Made by a program: the position numbers and the translations under genes
Notes under the pieces: model-generated
Seen by the model: the letters and a program-made list of their open reading frames with translations, nothing else
What the model was told of the DNA's origin: nothing
Database searches by the model: none
From: an uncultured Prevotella sp.
Lineage (GTDB): Bacteria; Bacteroidota; Bacteroidia; Bacteroidales; Bacteroidaceae
DNA length: 64,000 bases
NCBI GenBank assembly: GCA_944320235.1
Contig: CALUGQ010000004.1
Span: forward strand, 1-64,000
Direction of reading: 5' to 3'
Shown: piece after piece, positions 1 to 8,706 of the stretch
How the letters are laid out: the number at the start of each line of letters is the position of its first letter
How positions within the stretch are numbered: the first letter of the stretch is position 1

Positions 1-94
1 CTACCTGCCTTGCACCCTGAAGTACCAAAGGCTTACGGAATCTGCTGTCCTTCCATGCTGCAAGGTCTTTCAATATGTTTCTATATATCTCCAT
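1..94 (-). CDS. AAA-family ATPase (DUF4143-type), 5' end only
   Basis: The reverse strand starts with ATG at 94 and stays open to the window edge, giving 31 residues beginning MEIYRNILKDLAAWKDS and ending LVLQGARQV. This matches the start of the AAA ATPases that carry a C-terminal DUF4143 domain, whose Walker A motif begins just after the GARQVG stretch. Members are common in Bacteroidales and their role is poorly defined. A -7-like box lies at 111-118. Only the N terminus is visible, so the family assignment rests on this short stretch; the rest lies outside the window. Confidence 0.6.
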   Translation of the reverse strand, partial: MEIYRNILKDLAAWKDSRFRKPLVLQGARQV

Positions 95-110
95 TCGTAT
101 TGATTTTTGG

Positions 111-118
111 CAAAGATA
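111..118 (-). promoter_or_regulatory. Bacteroidetes -7 box for the AAA ATPase gene
   Basis: TATCTTTG on the reverse strand, 17 bases before the ATG at 94, fits TAnnTTTG. No TTG is found at the ideal -33 spacing, so only the -7 half is supported. Confidence 0.45.
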
Positions 119-285
119 CACATTTTAAATAGCAAAAATGCGCATATTGATACATTTTATTGCAAGATACAACTTAATATTAAATTTAATTAACAAACAC
201 GGCACCCGAACTGGCGTAACTTCATAAAAACTTTCAAACGCTTAATATCATTAATTTTGAGCGGACGAAACATCAACCGAAACAA

Positions 286-326
286 AAGAAAAAGTGCCAA
301 CTACCTGATTTACAAGTAATTAGCAC
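286..326 (-). terminator. Probable intrinsic terminator of the tRNA
   Basis: On the reverse strand, just 3' of the tRNA, GTGCTAATTAC can pair with GTAGTTGGCAC (two G-U pairs) around an 11-base loop and is followed by five T. Confidence 0.6.
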
Positions 327-337
327 TCTGTTTTCAG

Positions 338-411
338 TGGGCCATCCAGGGCTTGAACCTGGGACCTCCAGATTATGAGTCTGTTGCTCTAACCAACTGA
401 GCTAAAAGCCC
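338..411 (-). tRNA. tRNA-Met (anticodon CAT)
   Basis: A 74-nt cloverleaf on the reverse strand: 5' GGGCTTTTAGCTCAGTTGG, anticodon stem-loop with CAT at 375-377, T arm CCAGG-TTCAAGC-CCTGG, discriminator A. CCA is not encoded; CTG follows. The acceptor stem pairs GGGC/GCCC and T7-A66 but has a T-T mismatch and a T-G wobble inside. With a CAT anticodon it could be elongator Met or the Ile2 tRNA modified to lysidine; the D arm and anticodon arm resemble elongator Met. A promoter precedes it and a terminator follows. Confidence 0.9.
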
Positions 412-441
412 GGTGAAACAGAATTGTTCTGATTTCGGGTG

Positions 442-472
442 CAAAGGTACGCTTAATAAATCAAATAACCAA
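442..472 (-). promoter_or_regulatory. Bacteroidetes -33/-7 promoter of the tRNA
   Basis: The reverse strand has TTG, a 20-base spacer, then TACCTTTG, ending about 30 bases before the tRNA 5' end. This is a full match to the major Bacteroidetes promoter. Confidence 0.75.
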
Positions 473-535
473 ATGTTTTTTGCAAAAAGAATAAAAATAT
501 CTCATGTTGTTATTATCTGTATGGTCTTTTTTAGC

Positions 536-543
536 TAACTTTG
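536..543 (+). promoter_or_regulatory. -7 box upstream of the P-type ATPase gene
   Basis: TAACTTTG lies about 118 bases before the ATG at 662, implying a leader of roughly 110 nt. No good -33 TTG is present. Confidence 0.5.
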
Positions 544-661
544 CCCAACATTTGTGCTGTTTGGCGTATTTTTCATGCCGGGCGGCAGGGTATGGAGGCC
601 TGTAAGTGCGTGTCTGTGCGCCGCAGGCTATGAACGACAGAAACTGTACATTTATTTATAT

Positions 662-3247
662 ATGGAAAAAGAAAGTATCAAGGACAACCAGGCCCTCGGC
701 GGACTCACCTCGGCGCAGGTGGAGCAGAGCCGCCGGGAGCACGGGGAGAATGTGCTCACGCCGCCCAAGCGGACACCTATGTGGCGGCTTTATCTTGAGA
801 AATACAACGACCCGATCATTAAGGTGTTGCTTGTGGCGGCGGCTGTGTCGCTGGTATTGGCCATCATCGAGAATGAGTTTGTAGAGGTTATAGGTATCTT
901 CGTGGCCATATTCCTTGCGACTACCATTGGTTTTTATTTCGAGCGCGACGCGGCGAAGAAGTTCAACGTGCTCACGGCCATAGGCGAGGAGTCGCCCGTG
1001 AAGGTGGTGCGCGACGGCAAGGTGCAGGAGATACCGCGCCGCGACGTCGTGGTGGGCGACGTGGTGGTGCTCGGCGTGGGCGACGAGGTGCCGGCCGACG
1101 GCACGCTCTTCGAGGCCACCGACCTGCAGATTGACGAGTCGGCGCTCACGGGCGAGCCCATCATCTCGAAGTTCACCGACGTGCGGCAGGACGGCGCCAC
1201 CTACCCGTCGAACCACGCCCTGCGTTCCACTATGGTGATGAACGGCAGCGGGCGCATGGTCGTAACGGCAGTGGGCGACGCCACCGAGATAGGCAAGGTG
1301 GCGCGCAAGTCTACTGAGATGACCGCCGTGAAGACCCCGCTCAACCTCCAGCTCGACCGCCTGGCCAAGCTCATAAGCAAGGTTGGCACGGGCGTTGCCG
1401 TGGCGGCGTTCGTGATATTCCTCGGCCACGACCTCATGACCAACGACCTCTGGCATACCGACAACTACCTGAAGATGGCCGAGGTGGTGCTGCAATACTT
1501 CATGGTGTCCGTCACGCTCATTGTCATGGCCGTGCCAGAGGGCCTGCCCATGGCCGTCACCCTGGCCCTGGCCCTCAACATGAGGCGGATGCTCAAGAGC
1601 AACAACCTCGTGCGCAAGCTCCACGCCTGCGAGACGATGGGCGCGGTGACAGTGATATGCACCGACAAGACCGGCACGCTCACGCAGAACAAGATGCAGG
1701 TGCAGGAGATGTGGGCGGCCTCGGCTGACGGCAGCCTGCTCGACGCGGCCATCGCTGCCAACTCCACTGCCGAGCTTGACGGCGACAAGCCCATAGGCAA
1801 CCCCACCGAGGGCGCGCTGCTGCTATGGATGCAGCGCGGCGGGCGCGACTACCGCGCCCTGCGCTCGGCCAACCGCGTGGTGTGGCAGCTGCCGTTCTCC
1901 ACTGAGCGCAAGTACATGGCCACCATAGCCGAGGTGGGCGGCAAGCGTTACCTCTTTATGAAGGGAGCGCCGGAGATTGTTGCCAACTACTGCGACATGA
2001 GCGACGCCGACCGCGCCGCCCTGCGCGAGCGGCTGCTGGGCTACCAGAACAAGGCCATGCGCACGCTGGCCTTCGCCTGCAAGGAAGTGGGCGGCAATAT
2101 AGATAAGGTGGAGCTATCGCCAGCCGACGCCCACCTCACGCTGCAGGGCGTGGCCGCCATCAGCGACCCGCTGCGCCCCGAGGTGCCCGATGCCGTGCGC
2201 CACTGCCGCAAGGCCGGCATCGACGTGAAGATAGTCACGGGCGACACATCGGCCACGGCCATAGAGATTGCCCGCCAGATAGGCGCGTGGGACGACTCCA
2301 CGCCCGCCGAGGCGCAAATCACCGGCCCCGACTTCGAGGCTCTATCCGACGAGGAGGCATACAAGCGCGCCCACGTGCTCCGCGTGATGAGCCGCGCACG
2401 CCCCACCGACAAGCAGCGGCTCGTAAACCTGCTGCAGAAGCGCGGCGAGGTGGTGGCAGTGACGGGCGACGGCACAAACGACGCGCCCGCGCTCAACCAC
2501 GCCCATGTGGGCCTCTCGCTCGGCTCCGGCACGAGCGTGGCCAAGAACGCCAGCGACATGACGCTCATCGACGACTCCTTCGGCAGCATTGTGCGTGCCG
2601 TGGAGTGGGGGCGCTCGCTCTACAAGAACATACTGCGGTTCATCTTCTTCCAGCTCGTGGTGAACGTCACCGCCCTGCTGCTCGTGCTCGGAGGCTCGCT
2701 CGCAGGCACCGCGCTGCCGCTTACCATAACCCAGATACTGTGGGTCAACCTCATCATGGACACCTTCGCCGCCATGGCCTTGGCCTCGCTGCCGCCATCG
2801 CACGAGGTGATGCGCGAGAAGCCGCGCAACCAGGCCGACTTCATAATCAACCGCTCCATGGGCTGGAGCATCTGCTCGGTGGGCGTGGCGTTCTTCGCCG
2901 CGCTGCTGTGGATGCTCATCTGGTTCAACAACCACGGCCTGGCTGACGTGCACCACCTTACCATATTCTTCACCGTGTTCGTCATGCTGCAGTGGTGGAA
3001 CCTGTTCAACGCCAAGTCGCTCGGCTCGCGCCACTCGGCCTTCCACCGCTTCCTGGCCGACAAGGGCCTCATGGTGGTGCTCGTAATCATACTCGCCGGG
3101 CAGTGGCTCATCGTCACCTTCGGCGGCAAGATGTTCCGCGTTGAGCCGCTGTCGGCAGAAGAGTGGCTGTGGATAATCGTCTGCACGTCGCCCGTGATGA
3201 TTGCTGGCGAGCTGATACGTGCCGTTTCACGCCTGAGGAAAAGCTGA
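662..3247 (+). CDS. Calcium-translocating P-type ATPase (PMCA/SERCA type)
   Basis: An 861-residue P2-type ATPase. It should pump Ca2+ or a related divalent cation across the inner membrane, driven by ATP through a phospho-aspartate. Seen: a cation-ATPase N-terminal domain, TM segments near residues 55-105, the actuator motif LTGEP, a TM pair containing PEGLPMAV, the phosphorylation motif ICTDKTGTLT with Asp at about 335, the hinge motif GDGTNDAPAL, and a C-terminal block of TM helices. The open frame reaches back to 554, but the extension is not ATPase-like; the ATG at 662 starts the expected domain. The stop overlaps the ribF ATG (TGATG), so the two are probably translated together. Ion specificity is inferred from family only. 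Confidence 0.93.
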   Translation: MEKESIKDNQALGGLTSAQVEQSRREHGENVLTPPKRTPMWRLYLEKYNDPIIKVLLVAAAVSLVLAIIENEFVEVIGIFVAIFLATTIGFYFERDAAKKFNVLTAIGEESPVKVVRDGKVQEIPRRDVVVGDVVVLGVGDEVPADGTLFEATDLQIDESALTGEPIISKFTDVRQDGATYPSNHALRSTMVMNGSGRMVVTAVGDATEIGKVARKSTEMTAVKTPLNLQLDRLAKLISKVGTGVAVAAFVIFLGHDLMTNDLWHTDNYLKMAEVVLQYFMVSVTLIVMAVPEGLPMAVTLALALNMRRMLKSNNLVRKLHACETMGAVTVICTDKTGTLTQNKMQVQEMWAASADGSLLDAAIAANSTAELDGDKPIGNPTEGALLLWMQRGGRDYRALRSANRVVWQLPFSTERKYMATIAEVGGKRYLFMKGAPEIVANYCDMSDADRAALRERLLGYQNKAMRTLAFACKEVGGNIDKVELSPADAHLTLQGVAAISDPLRPEVPDAVRHCRKAGIDVKIVTGDTSATAIEIARQIGAWDDSTPAEAQITGPDFEALSDEEAYKRAHVLRVMSRARPTDKQRLVNLLQKRGEVVAVTGDGTNDAPALNHAHVGLSLGSGTSVAKNASDMTLIDDSFGSIVRAVEWGRSLYKNILRFIFFQLVVNVTALLLVLGGSLAGTALPLTITQILWVNLIMDTFAAMALASLPPSHEVMREKPRNQADFIINRSMGWSICSVGVAFFAALLWMLIWFNNHGLADVHHLTIFFTVFVMLQWWNLFNAKSLGSRHSAFHRFLADKGLMVVLVIILAGQWLIVTFGGKMFRVEPLSAEEWLWIIVCTSPVMIAGELIRAVSRLRKS

Positions 3248-4194
3248 TGGACGTAATACGCCTTTCGCCGTCGGTGCAACGGCCTGCGCCGAGCGCGGCC
3301 ACGGTGGGCTTCTTCGACGGGGTACACCGCGGCCACCGCTACCTCCTTGCCCACGTCTGCGACGTGGCGCGCGGGGCAGGGTTGCGTGCCATGGCCGTCA
3401 CCTTCGACAGCCACCCTCGCCGTGTGCTCCGCTCCGACTACCACCCCGAACTGCTCAGCACCACCGACGAGAAGCTTGCCCTGCTGGCGCAGACGGGCAT
3501 CGATGCCTGCGCCTTGCTGCACTTCGACGAACAGATGGCCTCGCTCTCCGCCCGCGACTTCATGGGGCAAGTGCTGCTCGGGCGGCTTGGCGTGCGCCGG
3601 CTCGTGATAGGCTACGACAACCGTTTCGGCCATGGCCGCGCCGAAGGCTTCGACGACTACGTGCGCTATGGCCGCGAGCTGGGCGTGGAGGTTGAGCGGT
3701 GGCGGCCGATGGAGATGGGCGGCGTCAGTGTCAGCTCGTCGGTGGTGCGCTCGCTGCTGCTTGCCGGCGAGGTGGAGATGGCCGGGCGTTGCCTCGGCTA
3801 CCGCTATACACTGGGCGGCACGGTGGTTCACGGGCGCCACGTAGGCACGCAGATGGGCTTCCCTACGGCCAACATCGTTCCCGCCGATGCCTGCAAGCTT
3901 GTGCCTGCCGCGGGCGTGTATGCCGCCGAGGCGCGCGTGGAGGGCGGGCTGCGCCCCTTGCCCGCGATGGTGAACATAGGGCGGCGCCCCACGTTCGACG
4001 ACGGCCCGGTTAGCATCGAGGCCCATCTGATAGGCTTCAGTGGCGACCTCTACGGGCGCAGCGTCAGCCTGGCTTTTGCCGCCCGGCTGCGCGACGAGCG
4101 CAAGTTCCGCACCGCCGCCGAGCTTGCCTGCCAGCTGCGCCGCGACCTCGATGAGACGGAAAAGAGGTTGAGGGATGCTGGTGGCGGGGCTTGA
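3247..4194 (+). CDS. ribF: Bifunctional riboflavin kinase / FAD synthetase
   Basis: A 315-residue cytoplasmic enzyme that converts riboflavin to FMN and then FMN to FAD. The N-terminal nucleotidyltransferase domain shows VGFFDGVHRGH (HxGH-like) and the SSSVVR motif; the C-terminal flavokinase domain shows GTVVHGRHVG and MGFPTANI. The length is normal for RibF. The start was set at 3247, where the ATG overlaps the stop of the ATPase gene; the longer frame back to 3163 lies inside the ATPase gene. Confidence 0.95.
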   Translation: MDVIRLSPSVQRPAPSAATVGFFDGVHRGHRYLLAHVCDVARGAGLRAMAVTFDSHPRRVLRSDYHPELLSTTDEKLALLAQTGIDACALLHFDEQMASLSARDFMGQVLLGRLGVRRLVIGYDNRFGHGRAEGFDDYVRYGRELGVEVERWRPMEMGGVSVSSSVVRSLLLAGEVEMAGRCLGYRYTLGGTVVHGRHVGTQMGFPTANIVPADACKLVPAAGVYAAEARVEGGLRPLPAMVNIGRRPTFDDGPVSIEAHLIGFSGDLYGRSVSLAFAARLRDERKFRTAAELACQLRRDLDETEKRLRDAGGGA

Positions 4195-4257
4195 GCCGAG
4201 GGTTGCCGGTGTTTGGTTACTTATTTTTGTTTTTTCTGATTTAAGCAAAAGGAGACA

Positions 4258-5034
4258 ATGATGATGAAAGATGCAATCATATATGTAATAGTGTTCCTGG
4301 CGTTGCAGGTTGGCGTGACCAACGGCGTGTGCTTCGTCTGGCAGAAGGTGGCAGACACGCCCGACCTCACTTCGCCGATGCTCGTGGTGGCCATGGCGGC
4401 CTCGGCAGTTGTCACCATGGCCGTGTTCCTGCTTGCACGCTGGTGCGAGGTGTCGCGCAGCTACGTGCGCTCCCGCCCGTGGGCGTCGCTCGTGTGGAGC
4501 GTGGTGGCCGCCTTCGGGGCTGTCATCCCCTCGGTGTGGCTGCAGGAGCAGATGCCCGAGCTGCCCAACTATATGGTGAGCCAGTTCTCCATGCTCTTGG
4601 GCGACCGCTGGGGCTACCTGGCCGTGGGCCTCGTGGTGCCCGTGGCCGAGGAGCTGGTGTTCCGCGGAGCCATACTGCGCTCGCTGCTCGACCGTATGCG
4701 CAGCCACTGGGTGGCCATAGCCGTGTCGGCTGTGCTCTTTGCCCTCGTGCACGGCAACCCCGCGCAGATGCCCCACGCGCTGCTCGTTGGCCTGCTGCTC
4801 GGCTGGATGTACTACCGCACGGGCAGCGTCGTGCCGGGCGTGGCCTACCACTGGGCCAACAACACCATAGCCTACGTGCTCTACAACATCCTGCCCAACC
4901 CCGACGCCTCACTGCTCGAGATATTCCGCGGCGACCAGACGGCAGTCTGGCTCAGCCTGCTCTTCTCGCTCTGCTTCCTCGGCCCGGCCATACTGCAGCT
5001 CAACCTGCGCCTGCGCAAGGCCGACGGCAAGTAG
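4258..5034 (+). CDS. CPBP family intramembrane metalloprotease
   Basis: A 258-residue, strongly hydrophobic protein with about six to eight membrane segments. It carries the three CPBP (Abi/CAAX protease) motifs: EELVFRG, FALVHG and the late HWANN. These hold the metal-binding and catalytic residues of Rce1-like proteases. Substrates of bacterial members are mostly unknown; peptide or bacteriocin processing and immunity have been described for some. The start could be any of three consecutive ATGs at 4258, 4261 and 4264; an AAAAGGAG stretch just upstream favours the first. It is the last ordinary gene before an abrupt change to element-derived sequence at about 5057. Confidence 0.9.
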   Translation: MMMKDAIIYVIVFLALQVGVTNGVCFVWQKVADTPDLTSPMLVVAMAASAVVTMAVFLLARWCEVSRSYVRSRPWASLVWSVVAAFGAVIPSVWLQEQMPELPNYMVSQFSMLLGDRWGYLAVGLVVPVAEELVFRGAILRSLLDRMRSHWVAIAVSAVLFALVHGNPAQMPHALLVGLLLGWMYYRTGSVVPGVAYHWANNTIAYVLYNILPNPDASLLEIFRGDQTAVWLSLLFSLCFLGPAILQLNLRLRKADGK

Positions 5035-5056
5035 TGGGGCGCAGCCAGCGCACTGA

Positions 5057-5875
5057 CGCAAGAAAGCCAACGCCGTGCGCCTGTGCGCAGATGACCTCTT
5101 GACCCGTGAACGGCTTGTTGCCTACCACGATAGCTATGCTGAAGCGATGGCAAAGTACGGCTTGCATCGTGGCATACGTGGGTCAGAGGCACGGCATACC
5201 ACCACAGCCCAATACTACCGTGACTTGAAACGGCAGACGGGAGAGCTTGAAACCAACGTAAGGCAGTTGCAGACCGAACAGAAACAAGCGGAACGGCTGC
5301 TTGCCGAAGTCAGGAAGGAAATCAAGTCGGAGAAGCTGGAAGCCGCCAAGACCGAAGCGAAAACGGCACTCGTGGCAAGGGTCGGTTTTCTTTTGGGCTG
5401 CAATAAGTTGAAAGAGGAAAGGGAGGGATTACAGCAACATCTATCTGTGCTTGAAAAGCAGAATGAAGAATTAATGCAGCATATTAAGCAAATGGAACGG
5501 GAGTATCAATTGGAACGCACTAAGTTCAACGAGTATATAGACAAGATACAGCGTTACTTCCCTTACGTGGAGAAACTGTTGCCGTTGATTGACTTCTGCC
5601 GAAACACCTTGAATTTCTCTGAAAGGGTAATCCAAGAGTTGTGCAAGCTGAAGAAAGTAAGGTTGAAAGGTGATTTCTATCCTCCTGAGTTTAATCGAAA
5701 GTTCCGTGATGAAAATGCGGCTTTCTCATTTGAAGAGGACAAAAGCAGAAAAGGACACTACCACATATGCGTAAATGATATACCACTTGTGCAATGGTTT
5801 AGGGAGAAAGCGAATGAATGGAGAAACGGTTTGGGGATTGCACCTACAAGGCAGGATAAGGGGCTGAAAATATAG
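5057..5875 (+). pseudogene. MobV-type mobilization (relaxase) gene, 5'-truncated
   Basis: The in-frame sequence begins RKKANAVRLCADDLLTRERL straight after a TGA, with no start codon. It continues YGLHRGIRGSEARHTTT, then a long coiled coil to about residue 150 and a basic C-terminal part. These match the middle and end of plasmid recombination/mobilization (Mob/Pre, MobV) proteins. The whole N-terminal relaxase domain with its catalytic His/Tyr is missing. An internal GTG at 5075 could start a 266-residue fragment, but it could not nick DNA. Only 22 bases separate the CPBP stop from the first mob codon, so this is a recombination junction. Confidence 0.8.
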
Positions 5876-5919
5876 GATGAACTCAAAATCCATTCCAAAA
5901 GCAAATAAAAGTATTAGAA

Positions 5920-5949
5920 GATAGGGGATTATCACAAAAATCCTCTATC
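5920..5949 (+). terminator. Hairpin after the mob remnant, overlapping the next promoter
   Basis: GATAGGGGATT and AATCCTCTATC form an 11-bp stem with one mismatch around an 8-base loop. The right arm ends inside the -7 box TATCTTTG of the next gene, so it may act as a terminator, an operator, or both. Confidence 0.45.
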
Positions 5950-5953
5950 TTTG
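5946..5953 (+). promoter_or_regulatory. -7 box for the A+T-rich gene pair
   Basis: TATCTTTG lies 56 bases before the ATG at 6009. No clear -33 TTG is present. It overlaps the right arm of an inverted repeat. Confidence 0.5.
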
Positions 5954-6008
5954 TAATTGGATTGAGGCACTCTTTTCAATCATAAATAAACGATTAAAAA
6001 TATGTCAT

Positions 6009-7670
6009 ATGAATGAGATAAGGAAACCATTCTCTGATGTTCTTTCTGAAGAGCAAATTCGTGATTTATATGCCAAATGCAATTATGATAAAAACAACGA
6101 AGACTTATATTTTGAATGTAATGATTTTATAAATGGATTTGCACTAATATTATATGGCGAGCGTGATATAGAATTTGGGACAGATTATAGTGACATTATT
6201 GATACGAATGGGAATTTTATAGATATTTTACTTGATAAAAATATTAAATATTCGAATGGGAAAATCGTAAAGCTCAAAGATGATGATAAGGGTTCTTACT
6301 TTTATAAGATTTCACGAATTCATGAGAATAAATACAAAAACGACAATTTTAGTTCGAGTATAGAAACGGCTTTCTTTGTCATAAAAGTTACAAGATATTC
6401 AAATAAACGTGATGAGGACACCTTAGACTTATATTACGTAATAAATCCTAAATTAGATGTTATTGCAACATTTGCAGATACGAACACATGGGGAAACGAA
6501 TTTGATGGTTACAAAAATTGCAATGTTTATACAGAGAGAGATTTCTTCTTTATAAATGAAGAGCGAGAATTTCTAATATTTTCTCAAAAGTTGATTGCAA
6601 ACTCAGAAGAAGACGGTTTCGTTGATAAGCATTTGGCTGGATTAGATCCAATTGCTTATGAAGATATCATGCGCGAATATGATCCTGGTTTTGAAGGTGA
6701 TGTTTTTTTTAGAGATTTTTATCGCTTAAATTGCACTTTTAATGAAGAGGATTTTGATGAAGAAACGATGCGGGAAGTCATAGCAAAGTATAATGGTGAA
6801 CTTGACGAAGAAGATGAAGAATATGATGAAATCCCAAATGTGGGGGATATACATTTTTTCTTTGAAGATACTACAAATGAATTATACAAAGATACTTTTA
6901 AGGAATTTTACAACACATTGTACGGCATAATTGATTGTAAAATAAAGTCAACAAAACAATTGCTACCGTTTACTGATTATTTTACAAAAGCCAGAGGAAT
7001 AATAAAAGCTCGTTATTGGCAAGAAAAAAAAGAAAGTCAAGGTGGTAGTTCCTACGGTAGAGGATGGAGCTTTGATAATAAATATTTCCATGGAAATATT
7101 TTGGATAGTAAGTTTTTCGATTACCCTTCACGAGTAAAAGGATTTACTCTGAAATATATATATGAGTTTTATCCAGATGAACTTAAATGGATGAGTGAGC
7201 AGGGCTTAATACTAATTCCTAACCGTTTCTTAGATACATTAGGTAATAACGAACTCACGCGATATATTAGGCTCAACCAAGAAATTCATTTATCTTATTC
7301 TAAGATTCAGTCCACTTCGGATTGCCTTAATAGTACAGAATATTATGGCGTTATTTCATCATATCAAGGAAAACAGTTGCACCAAATTATTTACACAAAA
7401 GGTGGAACAAAATATTTGATAGGCTTATTAAAATCAGGGAACTTGGAAATAGACAAGAATGTTTTAGAGGACTTGTCAAAAAATGCATTTAATGATATTG
7501 AAGAAAGGTGTTATAGAATACTTATATCGGTAATCGATAACATTGAACTTGAAAAGGAACGATATAATGATTGGGTTCAACGTCAAATAGATGAAGATAA
7601 TATCAGAGAAGCGAATAGACAATTTAATGATATGATGAATGATTTTGACGCTTGGGGAAATATTGATTAG
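6009..7670 (+). CDS. Unrecognised 553-residue protein on the A+T-rich island
   Basis: I do not recognise this protein. It is acidic and aromatic-rich, with no signal peptide or membrane segment, so probably cytoplasmic. Visible features are an acidic patch near residue 265 (DEEDEEYDEIP), a Gly/Ser-rich loop near 340 (GGSSYGRGW), and a C-terminal stretch, GTKYLIGLLKSGNLEI, that loosely resembles short C-terminal modules seen on exonuclease-like proteins in mobile elements (weak impression). Base and codon use are strongly A+T-rich, unlike every flanking gene, which implies transfer. The next gene follows 45 bases later on the same strand, so the pair may be a cargo operon. A defence, toxin or competition role is possible but not shown. 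Confidence 0.8.
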   Translation: MNEIRKPFSDVLSEEQIRDLYAKCNYDKNNEDLYFECNDFINGFALILYGERDIEFGTDYSDIIDTNGNFIDILLDKNIKYSNGKIVKLKDDDKGSYFYKISRIHENKYKNDNFSSSIETAFFVIKVTRYSNKRDEDTLDLYYVINPKLDVIATFADTNTWGNEFDGYKNCNVYTERDFFFINEEREFLIFSQKLIANSEEDGFVDKHLAGLDPIAYEDIMREYDPGFEGDVFFRDFYRLNCTFNEEDFDEETMREVIAKYNGELDEEDEEYDEIPNVGDIHFFFEDTTNELYKDTFKEFYNTLYGIIDCKIKSTKQLLPFTDYFTKARGIIKARYWQEKKESQGGSSYGRGWSFDNKYFHGNILDSKFFDYPSRVKGFTLKYIYEFYPDELKWMSEQGLILIPNRFLDTLGNNELTRYIRLNQEIHLSYSKIQSTSDCLNSTEYYGVISSYQGKQLHQIIYTKGGTKYLIGLLKSGNLEIDKNVLEDLSKNAFNDIEERCYRILISVIDNIELEKERYNDWVQRQIDEDNIREANRQFNDMMNDFDAWGNID

Positions 7671-7715
7671 TTATATTTGATGTATACGCGTTTAGATCTT
7701 TAACACAAATTTTGT

Positions 7716-8450
7716 ATGATTGATTTAGAAAAGGCATTTATCACAATAAAAAAGCGAGTTGAAGAAATTGCTGTAATATTAATGTGTCATGAGGACAAAG
7801 ATTTTTGTTTAGCACAAGTTTCGCCTCAATCTTGGCGGTTAGTTTCATATAAGATTGAACAAGATATTGAAAACTATTTTGTTATAGTCCCGAGTCCTGC
7901 ATTTTGTCGTTTTATCCTTAATCGAGAGTATTTGAAAATTGTAGATTTACATCCTGAATGTTTTGGCCAGAATGATGACAGGTTAATTGTTAAGGCATTA
8001 AAAGAATACGACAAGAATAAATTAATACGAGAATATACAGACAAAGATTTTTTAGAATACATTCGAGGAGAAACCATGGCATATGTGTTCAAGGTAGAAA
8101 AAGACAGTTCTATTTCTAATCGGATACTCAGACTTGACTTGTGTAGAGGCATTAATGAAAGCAATCAATTTCAAGGGGGAATATTTCATATCCTCAAACA
8201 TTTTACTATCAAAGGATATTCAACCATATCAAGTAATACAGAAGAATTTCAAGTGGAAACTTGGTCTGAAATCTATAAATATATTATTTTGAATTTCTTC
8301 ATTGGTAAGATAGAAAACGACAAGAGGGAGAATTATTATATTGCTACGTCTTGTTTAAAAGATGGACATATATTAAGAGGGGTCTATTATAAGGAAAATG
8401 ATATTCCTGTTTCATTCATTAGTTCGATGCGTATAGATACGCCTAAATGA
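7716..8450 (+). CDS. Unrecognised 244-residue protein on the A+T-rich island
   Basis: I do not recognise this protein. It is predicted soluble, with no signal peptide or TM helix. The N-terminal half is mixed alpha/beta; residues about 140-165 contain LDLCRGINESNQFQGGIF followed by HILKHFTIKGYS, a Cys/His-bearing block that could be a catalytic core (inference only). It has the same A+T-rich composition as the gene 45 bases upstream and is probably co-transcribed with it. The two may form a functional pair such as effector with partner. No homologous family can be named from sequence reading alone. Confidence 0.78.
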   Translation: MIDLEKAFITIKKRVEEIAVILMCHEDKDFCLAQVSPQSWRLVSYKIEQDIENYFVIVPSPAFCRFILNREYLKIVDLHPECFGQNDDRLIVKALKEYDKNKLIREYTDKDFLEYIRGETMAYVFKVEKDSSISNRILRLDLCRGINESNQFQGGIFHILKHFTIKGYSTISSNTEEFQVETWSEIYKYIILNFFIGKIENDKRENYYIATSCLKDGHILRGVYYKENDIPVSFISSMRIDTPK

Positions 8451-8472
8451 ATGATATTTAAAATATTCTTTT

Positions 8473-8568
8473 TATTTTTGCATCCGTAAGAGTTACCCGA
8501 ACAAGTAAAGCGATGCAGACCACGGCAATTGGGACGGTTGCCTACTCATTACCCAAAAGCAAGGTAAT
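8473..8568 (+). other. Promoter-like box followed by two hairpins (possible small RNA)
   Basis: TATTTTTG at 8473-8480 fits TAnnTTTG. Downstream, GGCAA/TTGCC (8524-8542) and ATTACC/GGTAAT (8548-8568) form short stems, the second followed by TTCTTCT. A short frame from 8513 does not look like a protein. This could be a small RNA or leader belonging to the island, or simply decayed element sequence. Confidence 0.25.
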
Positions 8569-8706
8569 TCTTCTAACTCTCTTGATTTCAAAGAGGTATA
8601 TTCCTTATACAGACTTACTAAATAATCAGCATACGGGAAAGATGCAAGGCGACAAAAAGCGATGCTCCGCGCAATGTTTCATGTTTGCTTGCGCGCAATC
8701 GGAAAT

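Noticed and set aside
2620-4851. A 743-residue reverse-strand open frame
   Set aside because: It runs antisense through three well-supported genes and is His/Ala/Gly-rich, typical of shadow frames in GC-rich coding DNA.
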